A stretch of 64,000 nucleotides of DNA from Candidatus Defluviilinea proxima (GTDB lineage: Bacteria; Chloroflexota; Anaerolineae; Anaerolineales; Villigracilaceae), in contig JADKIW010000001.1 of NCBI GenBank assembly GCA_016721115.1, positions 3,611,501 through 3,675,500 on the forward strand. Direction: 5' to 3'. Positions 9,060-17,574 of this stretch are shown piece by piece; the stretch's first letter is position 1, and each line of letters opens with the position of its first letter. The notes below the pieces were generated by a model. That model searched no databases, was not told the origin of the DNA, and was given only the letters and a program-made list of their open reading frames with translations. The position numbers were made by a program, and so were the translations under genes.

Positions 9060-9074
9060 ACAAATGGATGATGT

Positions 9075-10001
9075 ATGAGTGATACGTCAAAATGGATCGA
9101 AAAGGTGTTTGACAATAAGAATTTAATTATCCATTTAATAATTGATTCAATTTTCTTCTTGTTTGGGATACTACTGATTATTTCGGGATTGGTAAAGTTT
9201 TTCCCGCCCATAAACCCTTATGGATATACAGTGTCTGGCGGAGCAGGAAATGTCTTATTAATTACGGGGGGTGTTTTAATAATTTTCTCTATAGTTATAT
9301 ACATACTTGGGACTAGGAACACGCAAGAATCTGTTCAACAAATTAAAGGAGGGGTTAGCTATTTATATTTGCGGCAATATTTATCATCCAGAGTTGATGC
9401 AAAATTTGATGTCGCTAATAAATCAGATGTTATTCCTACTCCAAAATCTGTAGCAAATATTCCTTATTTATTAAGTGAGACAAGTTCTGAAATTGCGTTA
9501 TTAAGAATATTGGGTCCACATCTAATTTTATTGCTAGAAGAGGAATCTGACGACAGAATTGCAACAGAGATCGTTGAGATAATAGGGAAAATAAAAATCT
9601 CAAATTCGGAAAAAATGTTGATTGACAACTACAAAAGAGATTATCTTGACTTGAAAATAGCCTGTGTTATGGCCTTGGGTGAACTTGGAACAATAAAGTC
9701 TAGAAAGTCTCTGGAAAAATGGCTGAAAAATCCATATAAGTTAGATGGTAGATTACTCAATGCAATGAATGTTTCTCTAAAAAAACTTGTTATTCCATAT
9801 GAATATTTTACGGCTTTAAAAGACCAGCTGTTTGACGGAAAAATTCCGAAAAATATTAGAGAATCATATATTCAATCCGCATTGATAGAGTTAGATACAG
9901 ATGACGCGATTGATGTAGTTGAAGCTTACCAGCTGTCTAAGATGGAAAGCTTAGATATAAACTTTGCATACCAACAAATAATAGCCAAGAAAGGACGTTA
10001 A
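9075..10001 (+). CDS. Membrane protein with cytoplasmic HEAT-like repeats, unknown function
   Basis: A 308-residue protein without a recognised family. Two transmembrane helices occur at about residues 20-42 and 58-80. The remaining ~220 residues are helical and contain a HEAT/PBS-lyase-like unit ('ACVMALGELGTIKSRKSLEKWL') that usually forms an alpha-solenoid for protein binding. It ends 5 bases before the next gene and is AT-rich compared with the housekeeping genes of the window, consistent with acquisition by transfer. It sits between two paralogous NUDIX genes and could be a membrane partner of that cluster; this is inference from context only. Confidence 0.6.
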   Translation: MSDTSKWIEKVFDNKNLIIHLIIDSIFFLFGILLIISGLVKFFPPINPYGYTVSGGAGNVLLITGGVLIIFSIVIYILGTRNTQESVQQIKGGVSYLYLRQYLSSRVDAKFDVANKSDVIPTPKSVANIPYLLSETSSEIALLRILGPHLILLLEEESDDRIATEIVEIIGKIKISNSEKMLIDNYKRDYLDLKIACVMALGELGTIKSRKSLEKWLKNPYKLDGRLLNAMNVSLKKLVIPYEYFTALKDQLFDGKIPKNIRESYIQSALIELDTDDAIDVVEAYQLSKMESLDINFAYQQIIAKKGR

Positions 10002-10006
10002 AACAA

Positions 10007-11497
10007 ATGAGCGCTTATTTTGAAAAACTCACGCCTAGCAAACTTGCTAAAGCCGCTATCGTTCCTCAAGTACTGGATAATCAATGGGTCCCAAATACCC
10101 TCCTTGATAGTATGATCAAGGAAGGTAGGTCTTTGAAAGATGTACAAAAGGAACGCTCAAAACATGTCATCAAAGAATGGAGACGCGCTCTAGTTTATGG
10201 AGAGCAGGTTGTTGTAAACCGAGCGTTTATGTTTAACAATGAAGTGGTCGTAGATGACTATGATGATTCTGAGAGTCGCGAACAATTGAAAACACTTCTC
10301 AATACAAATGTCATAATTCCATACCTTGTGTTTGAGGACTCACCAGATCAAAAGCCTACCTTTGACACAAAAGACAGTCTTTGGAATGCCTGGATAGATA
10401 TTGTTCATGATACTCATATGTCGTGCGTTAAACTGGATTGGGGCGATCAGAATGATGACTTCAAAAGACTTTCGGGGATATATCATAATTATGTTCAAAC
10501 CTTGAATACTGAACAGCGGGCTGAACATCTTGCGGGATATTTAAAAATACCTAAAGATGAATTTCCTGAATTCCGCAAACGGCTTAAGGACGTTGCCTCT
10601 TATGCATTCAATTTGGCAGATACCCGACTCATTACAAGAAACGACCTATATAAAGAGTTCGTAGTGACTGATGGTACCAATATTGCTGAAGGATATTACA
10701 GCAAGAAACCTTATGCAGCAAAAATCAAACAAATCGTTGATCTGAAATATAACGTAAATTTGCCTGATGCAATGGGTAGATATTCCCTTACTCCAGAAGG
10801 ATCTCCGCCGCGTGCAGCGCTTGGTGACCTTGAGGAAACAATTCAAGCGAACATTATTAGCCCTGAAAATGTAAAAGATATATTACAAGCGTTACGTGGT
10901 CTTGCATTTGATCAAATTACGCAAGGGATGTATCTTAAAAACCTTGGTGATCTAAAGTTGGCTGATGTAATCAGGACGCGCGAGACCGAAGAGTGGGAGA
11001 TGTATAGAAAAGCTATGTTGGATTTGTTGGCAAATCCATTGCAATTTCCTCATTTAAGTGCCGTGTTCTATGCAAAATTTGAAAAACTGAATACAGCCAT
11101 AACTCGTATTCGCATTGAACGCGAACAAGCAAAATGGGAGCCTTGGGTGAAACTCTTGATCTCGGTTGGGGCAAAAGCAATCGAAATTGCCATTAACCCT
11201 GCTGATCCGTCTCAGAAAATATTAACAACACTAGGGACGGGGACACTTTCTACTGGGGTTACACCATTCTTAATGAGATTTACTGTTGGAGCAAGAACTT
11301 TCACAGACGCTGATTTGGATGTGAGCCTTGATTTTATGCGCGGCAATGTGCAATCTGGGCGCGAAGTTTGGAACGATATGCTCGGACAGTTGCGATCTAC
11401 GCCAGGTTTTAAAGAGTTAACCGATGAAATAAAATCTGAAAATGATTCGAACTTAAGTCAACCTGAAGACCTTGGTGTAAATTATTACGGATATTAA
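10007..11497 (+). CDS. Unknown 496-residue protein of NUDIX-bracketed cluster
   Basis: I recognise no family. The protein appears soluble and mostly alpha-helical, with charged amphipathic stretches ('RIRIEREQAKWEPWVKLL') and a short apolar, glycine-rich segment near residues 385-425. There is no P-loop, zinc site or obvious catalytic motif. It starts 5 bases after the HEAT-like membrane gene and ends 17 bases before the second NUDIX start, so the four genes 8321-12195 look co-transcribed. A Gly-rich apolar stretch could be a pore or membrane-binding element, but nothing proves this. Confidence 0.6.
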   Translation: MSAYFEKLTPSKLAKAAIVPQVLDNQWVPNTLLDSMIKEGRSLKDVQKERSKHVIKEWRRALVYGEQVVVNRAFMFNNEVVVDDYDDSESREQLKTLLNTNVIIPYLVFEDSPDQKPTFDTKDSLWNAWIDIVHDTHMSCVKLDWGDQNDDFKRLSGIYHNYVQTLNTEQRAEHLAGYLKIPKDEFPEFRKRLKDVASYAFNLADTRLITRNDLYKEFVVTDGTNIAEGYYSKKPYAAKIKQIVDLKYNVNLPDAMGRYSLTPEGSPPRAALGDLEETIQANIISPENVKDILQALRGLAFDQITQGMYLKNLGDLKLADVIRTRETEEWEMYRKAMLDLLANPLQFPHLSAVFYAKFEKLNTAITRIRIEREQAKWEPWVKLLISVGAKAIEIAINPADPSQKILTTLGTGTLSTGVTPFLMRFTVGARTFTDADLDVSLDFMRGNVQSGREVWNDMLGQLRSTPGFKELTDEIKSENDSNLSQPEDLGVNYYGY

Positions 11498-11514
11498 GGA
11501 TTTTGGTAAATACA

Positions 11515-12195
11515 ATGAAATATTCTTCGTTAGCGAGCTCTCACCCTAAATTGTTTGATAATGAAAACGCCTTGATAAAAATAATATCTGATGAAAATGT
11601 GATTTCCAACTGGCAGGAACAAAGACGAATCGACTTGCAAAAGCAGGGAGTTTCGCAAGATAGGGCGGATATTGGTATTCTTCTTGAAGATTACAGCCTG
11701 TTGGTGTTACGCGATCTTGTGGAATTCCCAGGTGGATATAGAAATGGATATATCCTAATTTATAACCGTGCCTACTTGGAAGGAGGTGCTGCAGGTGTAG
11801 TTGTGTTGCCTGAAAAGGATGGAAAACTGCTTCTTTTTCGACACTATCGCCATGCCACCCGCATGTATCATTGGGAAATTCCAAGAGGTTTTGGGGAATC
11901 AGGTGTTGACGCAAAATCCCAAGCAATAGTTGAAGTAAAAGAAGAAATCAGTGGAGATGTCTCTGAGATATTTGAGCTTGGAGTTGTTTACAACAACACA
12001 GGCCTTGAAGGGAATCCAATTAATCTCTTTTTTGCGCGGATGGCTTCGGTTGGCGAAATGCAATTAGAAGAAGGTATTGAAAAACCAATTTGGGTCTCTG
12101 TCCCCGAACTTGAAAAAATGATTGCTGATAGCGAAATCACTGACGGATTCACCATTGCTGCGTACACCAAAGCCAAACTCAAAGGATTGATCTGA
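11515..12195 (+). CDS. NUDIX hydrolase, ADP-ribose pyrophosphatase-like (copy 2)
   Basis: A paralogue of the NUDIX gene at 8321, with the same N-terminal extension and the same 'RDLVEF' and 'FRHYRH/FRHEDR' segments before the Nudix box. The box (about residues 126-147) reads 'GVDAKSQAIVEVKEEIS': the metal-binding glutamates remain but the conserved Arg is lost, so activity may be altered. ATG at 11515 is preferred over the TTG at 11503, because the AAGGA at 11497-11501 is too close to the TTG. The gene is followed at once by a fused hsdM/hsdR scar. Two diverged copies flanking two unknown genes suggest either a two-enzyme system or an old duplication. Confidence 0.8.
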   Translation: MKYSSLASSHPKLFDNENALIKIISDENVISNWQEQRRIDLQKQGVSQDRADIGILLEDYSLLVLRDLVEFPGGYRNGYILIYNRAYLEGGAAGVVVLPEKDGKLLLFRHYRHATRMYHWEIPRGFGESGVDAKSQAIVEVKEEISGDVSEIFELGVVYNNTGLEGNPINLFFARMASVGEMQLEEGIEKPIWVSVPELEKMIADSEITDGFTIAAYTKAKLKGLI

Positions 12196-12196
12196 T

Positions 12197-12391
12197 TTGC
12201 TCACCGACCCTAAACTCCGCAGCCAAGTAGATGCCATCTCAAGCACAAGACTTCGGAGTTCTCTAAGAATTCCGAAGTCTGAATCTCACGAGCCGCCGCT
12301 GGATATGTTTGGCGCGGATACGGTGGAATGGTGGGTTACGGAGAAGGAAATTAATGATCTTGTTCAACTGTTGGACAAAATAAAAATATAA
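12197..12391 (+). pseudogene. Fused hsdM 5' end and hsdR 3' end
   Basis: A 64-residue frame that begins with the N-terminus of a type I methyltransferase HsdM ('LTDPKLRSQVDA', identical in the second hsdM piece at 15033) and ends with the C-terminus of HsdR ('PPLDMFGADTVEWWVTEKE'), closely similar to that at 8190-8292. Between them lies a palindromic repeat (12248-12280) that marks the fusion point. hsdM, hsdS and the rest of hsdR are gone. It cannot be functional; it shows that a whole type I R-M operon collapsed to its two ends. Confidence 0.75.
12248..12280. repeat. Palindromic repeat at hsdM/hsdR junction
   Basis: Arms AGACTTCGGA (12248-12257) and TCCGAAGTCT (12271-12280), extended inward by TTCT/AGAA with one mismatch. 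It lies exactly between the hsdM-derived and hsdR-derived parts of the fused scar. Confidence 0.7.
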
Positions 12392-12406
12392 GATGGGAGA
12401 TATATT

Positions 12407-12988
12407 ATGAATAGATGGCACAAGGTTGCATTAATAGTTATTGTAATTGCGCTACTTTCCCCTGTTGCCGTGGTAGAGATTCTTTACGGTGACCAAATGG
12501 AGTTTATAAGTTATCAGTTTGCTGGAGATTATTTGAAGTTTATTGGTAGTTTGGTCTCGATTTCTTTTAGTTTTTATCTAGTCAATATTTTCTGGAAAAA
12601 CAAGGAAAACAATGATGCAATCAACCATGCAAAAAGCATGTTTATTAATTTCACATTTCGAGCGAGCAATATAGCTGATAAAAGTTTAGAACTATTAAAT
12701 AAATCGTTCAATGAGTCAGAGTATTCCGAGAGTCAAAAAAGAGACAACGAAGTTGCTCGTTTGATAGAAAAAATGCATAAAGTAGGATTGGCTATTGAAA
12801 ATACGCCTGTTGACAGTAGGGCATTAAAAGATGATGTGTTTATGTCTGTATATATCGACTTGGTTTGGAGAGATTTGTTTTCGGCTGTCGAAAGACTCTC
12901 GTTGTTGAAAAACTTTAGGAATAACTATGATGATTTCTTGTCCGCTCTTGTAGAAATAAAAACTATTGCGAAAAAGATTCTGCAATGA
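12407..12988 (+). CDS. Two-TM protein with helical cytoplasmic domain, unknown function
   Basis: A 193-residue protein with two transmembrane helices (about residues 6-27 and 45-66) followed by ~120 residues of charged, coiled-coil-like sequence with no known domain. It starts after GATGGGAGATAT, a usable Shine-Dalgarno. It is 28 bases upstream of a P-loop ATPase gene and both lie between two type I R-M scars, so they are probably one unit. A membrane component working with the ATPase is the simplest reading (inference). Base composition is AT-rich. Confidence 0.6.
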   Translation: MNRWHKVALIVIVIALLSPVAVVEILYGDQMEFISYQFAGDYLKFIGSLVSISFSFYLVNIFWKNKENNDAINHAKSMFINFTFRASNIADKSLELLNKSFNESEYSESQKRDNEVARLIEKMHKVGLAIENTPVDSRALKDDVFMSVYIDLVWRDLFSAVERLSLLKNFRNNYDDFLSALVEIKTIAKKILQ

Positions 12989-13016
12989 ATTAAGCTAAAC
13001 ATAACTGGAGGGTATT

Positions 13017-15008
13017 ATGACTGAACTTAGGCGTCTTGGAGAAGTAGTAGATTTCGAATCGGAGTTTGTAGTTGGTGACAAGCGAATTATTCGAGGGCTC
13101 GATAATTTAGGCGGAACAATATTATTTCCAGATGAACGGCATGTTATTAAAGATTTTTACATGACCACTACGAATAAAAAGAAGGTCTACATTTCGGATG
13201 GGCTTGGAGAGATAGAGATTGGTGATTATGAAGGTTCGATATTAGATAAGCTATTAAAGCCAATAGACCCTGTGCTTTGTATTAAAGGAAGAATGGGGTC
13301 TGGTAAGACAACAACCATGAAATACATCATGGAAAATTTTATGGATAGAGTCGTGTGTGAATGCCAGGGATTTGACTATCCACCTAAGAGACTAACGGCT
13401 TGGGTGGATTTTAAAGAATTAATCACTGAAATAAAAGCTACAGTTCCAGACTTGATCGACAAAATTTGCACTCAACTTTGGAATAAGTGTGTGTACTATT
13501 TAGATGACGACTTTGAGTATCGTCAATTTTGGGACCATTTGCTACAAATAAATGAATTTGGAAGCGATAGCTTTGTTGAGCAAGTTGTTGGGAATATTCA
13601 CTCTGAATATCCCGATGTGCGAAAAGTTAAAGTGTTTAGCGAAAAAGAAATTAGCAACCGCAAAATCATAAAAGCAAAATTAAAAGACAAAAGTGTTATC
13701 TGGTATCTTAGATATCTAATCTTACTTTATCGTTTTATCATTCAAGTTAGGTTTTCGAATCATAGAGAGTGCGCGATCATTATCCTGGACAATGTCGACT
13801 CTTTGTCGACTGAACTCCAAAGGAGTTTGGTTAAAATCATTATTGGATGTGCACATTATCATGGACCGTTGTTTGTAATTCTTGTTCGCCCCGAAACTTT
13901 TGAACGTCACGGGTTGAATGATATCTTGCGTGACATCATTGTTCATCAAAGTCCTGATCCACATCAAGTGATAATAAGTCGTCTTGAGCGATTCTTAAAT
14001 GAGCCTGATGCGTATTTTAAAGCAGCGCAAACGCTTACTGATGAAGAAAAAAGATTAGCAACCTCTTATCTGCGAAAGATATACCCAAAATTGAAGAACG
14101 GGAGTGCATTTAGAGAATTTATTATTAGCGTTTCAGGGAAAAGCATTAGAAACTCGCTTGTATTAGCGCAAAGTATTTTCCAGTTGACAGCTGGAGAGAT
14201 GAAAAGAAGAGATTTAACTGTGCATTACTTAATTCGCGCAATCGTTCGATTTGGGTACCCACAATTTCGTGGATATCAAAATCCTAGAGTAGTAAATCCA
14301 TTTGATGTTGAAGGTGTAACAGATGGTAGATATTTAACTAAGGTGCGTTTGTTAAAATACATAGCTGGTAGAGGGGGAGCATGTCATACACCCACAATTC
14401 TTAGCACGTTTGCACCATTTAATACTTTAAATCTTGCTCCTAATCATGATGTCACAGCGAAAGCTTTAGAAGAATTGTTAAGTAATGATTGTCAATTATT
14501 AACCTCTAATGGCTATGACGCGTTTCACATTACGCCCGAAAATGATCAAGACGAAATTTCAATTACAGAAATTGGGAGAGGTTATATTGATCACCTTATT
14601 CATAATATTCATTTTATACAAGAGGTTATGTTAGACGCTCGGGTTGAATCTGATTTTCGTGTTCCAGGACAGCACACAGATAAACTTGCTGAAAAATTAA
14701 GCGTGATGATAAGGTTCTTGGATAAGGTGCATTTATCTGATGTCGCTGAAGTTCAAGCTTTTAATGAAAAAGGTATAGTAAGCTACGCAAAAGTATTTCA
14801 GCCTCATTTAATTTCTTTTGAGATAATTCAAAGTGTGTATGAACACACAAAAAGACTTATTGTGTCAATAGAGCAAAATGCCCTAAAAAACATAGTCGAA
14901 GAATATGAAGATGTCTTAGATGAGTTTCAAGAACTTCTTTATAAGGCAAAAGCTAATAACAATAGATTATTTGGAGTAACCTATGGTACAAGACCTGAAC
15001 CAGAGTAG
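13017..15008 (+). CDS. P-loop NTPase (STAND/AAA-like), unknown function
   Basis: A 663-residue protein with a clear nucleotide-binding core. Walker A is 'GRMGSGKT' (91-98) and Walker B 'IIILDNVD' (254-261), followed by a likely sensor segment 'FVILVRPETFERHG'. The region from about 350 to 663 is helical with winged-helix-like stretches ('AKALEELLSNDCQLLT') and shows no second catalytic motif. This layout matches regulatory NTPases of the STAND/AAA type in which ATP hydrolysis gates a C-terminal or partner effector. It lies 28 bases after a 2-TM gene that could be that partner. It has a good GGAGG Shine-Dalgarno and AT-rich composition. Defence is a plausible role, but no known system was recognised. 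Confidence 0.7.
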   Translation: MTELRRLGEVVDFESEFVVGDKRIIRGLDNLGGTILFPDERHVIKDFYMTTTNKKKVYISDGLGEIEIGDYEGSILDKLLKPIDPVLCIKGRMGSGKTTTMKYIMENFMDRVVCECQGFDYPPKRLTAWVDFKELITEIKATVPDLIDKICTQLWNKCVYYLDDDFEYRQFWDHLLQINEFGSDSFVEQVVGNIHSEYPDVRKVKVFSEKEISNRKIIKAKLKDKSVIWYLRYLILLYRFIIQVRFSNHRECAIIILDNVDSLSTELQRSLVKIIIGCAHYHGPLFVILVRPETFERHGLNDILRDIIVHQSPDPHQVIISRLERFLNEPDAYFKAAQTLTDEEKRLATSYLRKIYPKLKNGSAFREFIISVSGKSIRNSLVLAQSIFQLTAGEMKRRDLTVHYLIRAIVRFGYPQFRGYQNPRVVNPFDVEGVTDGRYLTKVRLLKYIAGRGGACHTPTILSTFAPFNTLNLAPNHDVTAKALEELLSNDCQLLTSNGYDAFHITPENDQDEISITEIGRGYIDHLIHNIHFIQEVMLDARVESDFRVPGQHTDKLAEKLSVMIRFLDKVHLSDVAEVQAFNEKGIVSYAKVFQPHLISFEIIQSVYEHTKRLIVSIEQNALKNIVEEYEDVLDEFQELLYKAKANNNRLFGVTYGTRPEPE

Positions 15009-15032
15009 CGAATTTATTTTACGCAGCCTTAA

Positions 15033-15241
15033 TTGTTAACCGACCCTAAACTTCGTTCGCAAGTAGATGCCCTTTGGGATAAGTTCTGGACGGGGGGGGA
15101 CTGTCTAACCCGCTCGATGCGATTGAGCAGTTTTCGTATTTGTTGTTCTTGGAGCGGCTGGGTGATCGTGAGAATGCGGCTGAGATGCAGGCAAAACACA
15201 AGGGGACTTCGGCAGGGCGTATTTTTACAGGAGAGTTGTGA
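15033..15241 (+). pseudogene. hsdM 5' fragment with G8 tract frameshift
   Basis: The N-terminal HsdM helical domain is readable over about 65 residues: 'LTDPKLRSQVDALWDKFW' then, in a second frame, 'LSNPLDAIEQFSYLLFLERL' and 'GRIFTGEL'. The frame changes at a run of eight G at 15092-15099. The catalytic methyltransferase domain (NPPF motif) is absent and the frame stops at 15239-15241. The first residues are shared with the scar at 12197. It is a scar, not a working methylase; the G run may have been a slippage site or simply decay. Confidence 0.75.
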
Positions 15242-15261
15242 AATCCCTATGGAAGGCAAAT

Positions 15262-15888
15262 ATGACTGAAAACAAAATAGAAGCCTTGAAAATGCAATAT
15301 CAAGCTTTGCTCGCAGAGTATCAGGTGATGCGGCAAAGCGTGCAAGATTATCGGTCCATGCAAGGGCAGTTAGACAGCATTACACTTGCCGCGTTGGGCA
15401 TTTCCATTCCAATCATACTCACCATCCTTGATCGCTCTTTGCTATATGCGGGCGTTATTTTATTGATCCCTATTCTCTTTTTCGCTGTTGCCTTTACTCA
15501 ATTGCGATATGAAAGAATGATTACGATTGCCGCCATGTATGTCGATAGCACTTTGCGCCCTCAAATCGAGCAACTCCTTTCCAAGTTATCAAAGGAGAAA
15601 GTGTCCGTTTTTCAGTGGGAAGGGTATCTGGCTGGGCAGAACCCGACCAACAACCTGTTTGTTGGATGGGTGGTGCTGTGTCTACGGTCCATTTTGTCTT
15701 TTGGCACGGGCCTTGGGGTCATTGGGATCTATGTGTTTATCCGCGTTTCTCAACCCCAGACGATGCAATTGTTTGAAGTGTGGTTGCTCATTATCGATGG
15801 GGTCCTATTCGTAGGTGATCTTGTCTTTGCCCTGAGTATTGCCCGCCAGCGCGGCGCCTACAATAAAAAGAACTCCTATGGGAAGTAG
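15262..15888 (+). CDS. Four-TM 'GWE'-type membrane protein (copy 1)
   Basis: A protein of 208 residues from the ATG at 15262, which has GGAAGG eight bases upstream; a GTG at 15238 is possible. It has an N-terminal coiled coil ('LLAEYQVMRQSVQDYRSMQ'), two transmembrane helices, a ~55-residue loop with a 'WEGYL' motif, then two more helices. The gene at 18375 has the same plan with 'GWEAHI' in the same loop, so the two are distant members of one family. I know such proteins as uncharacterised members of variable regions; function is unknown. It lies between an hsdM scar and an hsdS scar, and its last codons overlap the scar in another frame. Confidence 0.65.
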   Translation: MTENKIEALKMQYQALLAEYQVMRQSVQDYRSMQGQLDSITLAALGISIPIILTILDRSLLYAGVILLIPILFFAVAFTQLRYERMITIAAMYVDSTLRPQIEQLLSKLSKEKVSVFQWEGYLAGQNPTNNLFVGWVVLCLRSILSFGTGLGVIGIYVFIRVSQPQTMQLFEVWLLIIDGVLFVGDLVFALSIARQRGAYNKKNSYGK

Positions 15889-15961
15889 TGTCGATGAGTT
15901 GTCCCCTGAAGGGGATGCTTCGCAATTTGAGAGTCTGTTGAGTGAGAGTTTTGGAAAATAA
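15878..15961 (+). pseudogene. hsdS 3'-end scar A
   Basis: An open frame overlapping the end of the preceding gene ends with 'FESLLSESFGK' and a stop. That is the C-terminal end of a type I specificity subunit HsdS (helix after the second target-recognition domain). Only ~13 residues are clearly hsdS-like. The cargo gene at 15984 begins 22 bases later. Confidence 0.6.
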
Positions 15962-15983
15962 ATATTGAGAAAAGGGAAGTGAA

Positions 15984-16715
15984 ATGAAATTTCTAAATAC
16001 AATTTGGCAAGATATACGACAAGGTGAAAATATTGACTCGTATATAGCAATTATTGTGGCTTTGGGTTTGTCTATAGCTAATGTTTTTGGGCTTGCCCCA
16101 CAAGCTCTGCTTGGATCCATAACCCTTGCTGTATTGGCGTTGTTGGCGATAACCAATTTGGGTAATCGTCATCGTTTGGATATGGTACTAAATCAAAGGG
16201 ATAGTGAGTTTTTCATGAAAAAACTTCCCGAATCTGTTCAGGGAGATATAGAGAAAGCAAAAGAAACCTGGCTGTTTGGATATAATTTAACTAGGACAAT
16301 TGTAAATTATTCAACGTTGCTTGACGAAAAATTAGAACGGGGTGAAAAAGTAAAGATACTTTTACTTGACCCAAATGGGAACAGTTTAACTTACGCAAAC
16401 AAGACGCTTTATTATCCTATGACAGATGAACAACATCGAGAACGTATTCATACTACACTAAGTAACCTGCAACAAATTTCCAGGTCTAATAAATCTAATT
16501 TAGAAATTCGTCTTGTCGATTTCCCTTTTGCTTTTGGCGTTTATGCTATGGATATGATGTCGTCAGGTGGAAAAATTTATATCAAGACTTATGAATATAA
16601 GACAAAGGCTGATGGTCCTCGAATTTTGCTAACGCCAAGGGATGAGTATTGGTATGAATATTATAAAAATCAAATACTTGCACTGTGGAATGATGCAAAA
16701 CCTTATGAACCGTAA
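15984..16715 (+). CDS. Membrane protein with PLD-like C-terminal domain
   Basis: A 243-residue protein. Two transmembrane helices (about 20-38 and 42-58) are followed by a ~180-residue domain with the pattern 'GEKVKILLLDPNG' and late 'YIKTYEY' and 'DEYWYEYYKNQILALW' that recalls phospholipase-D-like domains of uncharacterised proteins in variable regions. A canonical HxK(x4)D motif is not present, so it may bind rather than cleave a nucleotide or phospholipid. A good GGGAAGTG Shine-Dalgarno precedes the ATG. It is bracketed by hsdS scars A and B and is AT-rich. The family assignment is tentative. Confidence 0.6.
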   Translation: MKFLNTIWQDIRQGENIDSYIAIIVALGLSIANVFGLAPQALLGSITLAVLALLAITNLGNRHRLDMVLNQRDSEFFMKKLPESVQGDIEKAKETWLFGYNLTRTIVNYSTLLDEKLERGEKVKILLLDPNGNSLTYANKTLYYPMTDEQHRERIHTTLSNLQQISRSNKSNLEIRLVDFPFAFGVYAMDMMSSGGKIYIKTYEYKTKADGPRILLTPRDEYWYEYYKNQILALWNDAKPYEP

Positions 16716-16770
16716 CAGCGGGAACATAACGGCTAAAGCCCCACAAGAAGAGTTTACTCCTTATTGGGGA

Positions 16771-16869
16771 CAGGCGGGTGTAGTGGCGTGGGTCGAGTCC
16801 CTGCGGGGGAGGCAGGTCGAGGGGTTATTTGAGTCCCTGTTGAGCGAAAGTTTTGGATGGCAACAATGA
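16771..16869 (+). pseudogene. hsdS 3'-end scar B
   Basis: The frame ending at 16867-16869 reads 'GVVAWVESLRGRQVEGLFES' then 'LLSESFGWQQ'. This is the last helix of HsdS. It is out of frame with the preceding PLD-like gene and overlaps the start of the pentapeptide gene. Confidence 0.7.
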
Positions 16870-17573
16870 ATTGGTCAGATATTCTTGGATCGATAATTAG
16901 TGGTGTAATAAGTGGTATTACTGTTGGTTTAGTAGTTTTTAGACTTGATTTGATCCGTGCAAAACGTGAGCGGCGCTTAGCAGATTTTCGTATTGTTTCC
17001 AGTTGGGAGACATCGAAGCCGAAAATTAGCCTAAGAAATTATGATTTAACTGACGCAAATCTTTCTGACTACGATTTTTCCTCAGCAAATTTTGAGCGTG
17101 CGATATTTCAAAAAGCCTATTTACGCCTGACCAAATTTAAAGATGCAGACTTGAAATTTACAGATTTTAGAAATGCAGAAATTGCCGCAACAGATTTTAC
17201 AAATGCTATCGTTTTCTATTCGAATTTCTCAAAAGCGGTGATACGGTCGCGATCTGACGAAAGCAAAAAAGAATATCCTGATTTTACAAATGCTCATTTT
17301 CGGGGTGTCAACTTTCGGAATGCAAAGATATCTGACGCCATATTTCATAATACAATTTTGAAGGACGCCGATTTTTCAGGTGCTGTAGTTAGAAACAGCG
17401 ATTTCACAGATGCCGATTTGACCGATTCGAAGTGGAAAAAAGTCGGGCGTGTGGAAAACTGTATTTGGAAAGATGTGAAAATTGATGATACAAAAAACTT
17501 CCCCAACTGGTTACTAGAAGAGATTCAAGCGCAAAATGTCAAACAGAAAAAGAAAAGACAAAATGAAAAATAA
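16857..17573 (+). CDS. Membrane-anchored pentapeptide-repeat protein
   Basis: A 238-residue protein with one N-terminal transmembrane helix (about 8-28) followed by pentapeptide repeats A(D/N)LXX from about residue 60 to 210 ('DLTDANLSDYDFSSANF', 'DFTNAIVFYSNF', 'DADFSGAVVRNSDF'). Such repeats form a right-handed beta-helix used for protein binding or DNA mimicry. An alternative ATG at 16866 is equally possible. The start lies inside the hsdS scar B. The C-terminus is lysine-rich and is followed at once by scar C. The cell role is unknown. Confidence 0.8.
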   Translation: MATMNWSDILGSIISGVISGITVGLVVFRLDLIRAKRERRLADFRIVSSWETSKPKISLRNYDLTDANLSDYDFSSANFERAIFQKAYLRLTKFKDADLKFTDFRNAEIAATDFTNAIVFYSNFSKAVIRSRSDESKKEYPDFTNAHFRGVNFRNAKISDAIFHNTILKDADFSGAVVRNSDFTDADLTDSKWKKVGRVENCIWKDVKIDDTKNFPNWLLEEIQAQNVKQKKKRQNEK

Positions 17574-17574
17574 T

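Noticed and set aside
9002..9082. Short open frame after the NUDIX stop (reads AKEYLDSDWFSLWVY...)
   Set aside because: It has no start codon or ribosome site and coincides with the nested hairpin; could be the tail of a lost gene but cannot be supported.
15033..15241. Functional hsdM methyltransferase
   Set aside because: Only the N-terminal helical domain remains, the frame breaks at the G8 tract and the catalytic domain is missing.
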